From assembly GCA_012295275.1 (NCBI GenBank), contig CM022669.1, positions 2,981,640 to 3,045,639 on the forward strand: a DNA stretch of 64,000 nt, given 5' to 3'. Source of the stretch: Chrysomallon squamiferum (Eukaryota; Mollusca; Gastropoda; Neomphalida; Peltospiridae). Below the pieces are notes generated by a model. The model saw only the letters and a program-made list of their open reading frames with translations. It was not told the DNA's origin and did not search any database. Below, piece after piece: positions 63,322 to 64,000 of this stretch; position 1 is the stretch's first letter; each line of letters opens with the position of its first letter. Both the position numbers and the translations under genes were made by a program.

Positions 63322-64000
63322 AAATAAATAAGAAACAAAGAAACATCTATATCTATATCTATATATATCTTGAATGACTGGCTTTTCAAAATTATTTGTA
63401 GCCTTCCAGAGTTGTCAACCGTGATGAAATTTTTACCTATATATATATATACAAGACTGAATCAGAACCTACATGCGTCGTAATATCACCATCACCCCCA
63501 GCATCATAATTGCCGTCGTCGTCTTCATCAGTCATTTATTTCACAGTTCAGAAAAAACTGGTATTATGATTAAAGAGCTCCATTAAATTAGATTTGATCG
63601 GGGATTTTTCCAATTTGTTTAGTTAGTCGTATAAGAAATGAATCAAGGAAAGGAATTTCAGTAATTCTAGATCAGTATTATCATGTTAAATTTATTTATA
63701 AAATGAATACTGGTTCATGAACTTGTTCGTATAGTTTTAATTATCAAATAATTATATTACTGGCATGAATCCGTCGACAGTTTCAATCAAATACTGGCAC
63801 ATAGCGTTTACTTACATTATAATTGTCAACTTGTTTACAATTATGTTGTATTTATTTATTTATTAAACTATTTTTCTGTTTCCTTGTTATGTTTAATAAT
63901 AAAAATATTACGAATTAAACGAATTTGTTTGTTATGTTAAATAAATATTGTTTTGAAAATTGCCATCACGATTCAATAATTGTTTTAAAAAGCTGGAAAA
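62963..64000 (+). other. Chitin synthase 3' UTR and downstream DNA
   Basis: No gene. It includes (TA)n near 63187-63205, an A run at 63298-63324 and ATCTAT repeats near 63345-63368. Candidate polyadenylation signals AATAAA occur at 63898-63903 and 63940-63945, about 940-980 bases after the stop; neither is proven. Confidence 0.5.

Overview
This is an animal nuclear window and almost certainly lophotrochozoan, most likely a mollusc. It is AT-rich, intron-rich (GT-AG introns) and crowded with microsatellites. The strongest taxonomic clue is a chitin synthase whose N-terminus is a myosin motor, an architecture known from molluscs and other lophotrochozoans. I cannot name the species from sequence alone.

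Layout. 1-7.8 kb holds a direct duplication of about 1.08 kb (copies 2,543 bp apart), dispersed repeats, a frame-broken MULE-type transposase relic (+, ~5.16-5.76 kb), and a decayed copy of a signal-peptide exon that may belong to a small secreted-protein gene (-). 7.8-12.3 kb (-) is a secreted or cell-surface immunoglobulin-superfamily gene with four Ig domains and a Thr/Pro-rich linker, in nine recognisable coding exons. 16.7-27.0 kb (-) is a complete gene for NAA35/Mak10, the auxiliary subunit of the NatC N-terminal acetyltransferase, in 19 coding exons totalling 713 codons. A CCAAT-bearing promoter candidate lies near 28.3 kb. 28.7-32 kb is a tandem array of 1.5-1.6 kb units carrying inverted copies of a repeat also found at 1.7-2.2 kb. 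32-42.4 kb is repeat-rich intergenic DNA with two perfect TGACGTCA sites. 42.4-63.0 kb (+) is the myosin-motor chitin synthase gene, with 28 coding exons and about 2,200 codons.

How the genes work. The three main genes look functionally independent: an Ig-type recognition or adhesion protein, a housekeeping co-translational acetylation subunit, and a membrane chitin synthase of the kind linked to shell or cuticle matrix. In the chitin synthase, an intact-looking motor (P-loop, switch I and switch II all present) is joined by a short, acidic linker to a multipass membrane GT2 enzyme with DGDVDF, EDR and QRRRW motifs.

The most interesting structure is in the chitin synthase introns. One intron contains about a dozen back-to-back GT...AG mini-units whose junctions look like recursive-splicing ratchet points. 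One exon has decayed duplicate copies of its own acceptor just upstream. Three exon blocks are flanked by reverse-complementary simple repeats that could pair in the pre-mRNA. A decayed copy of one motor exon, with its splice donor, sits about 41 kb away inside the Ig gene. Two exon joins (Ig exons 3/4, chitin synthase exons 17/18) could not be resolved in frame and are flagged.
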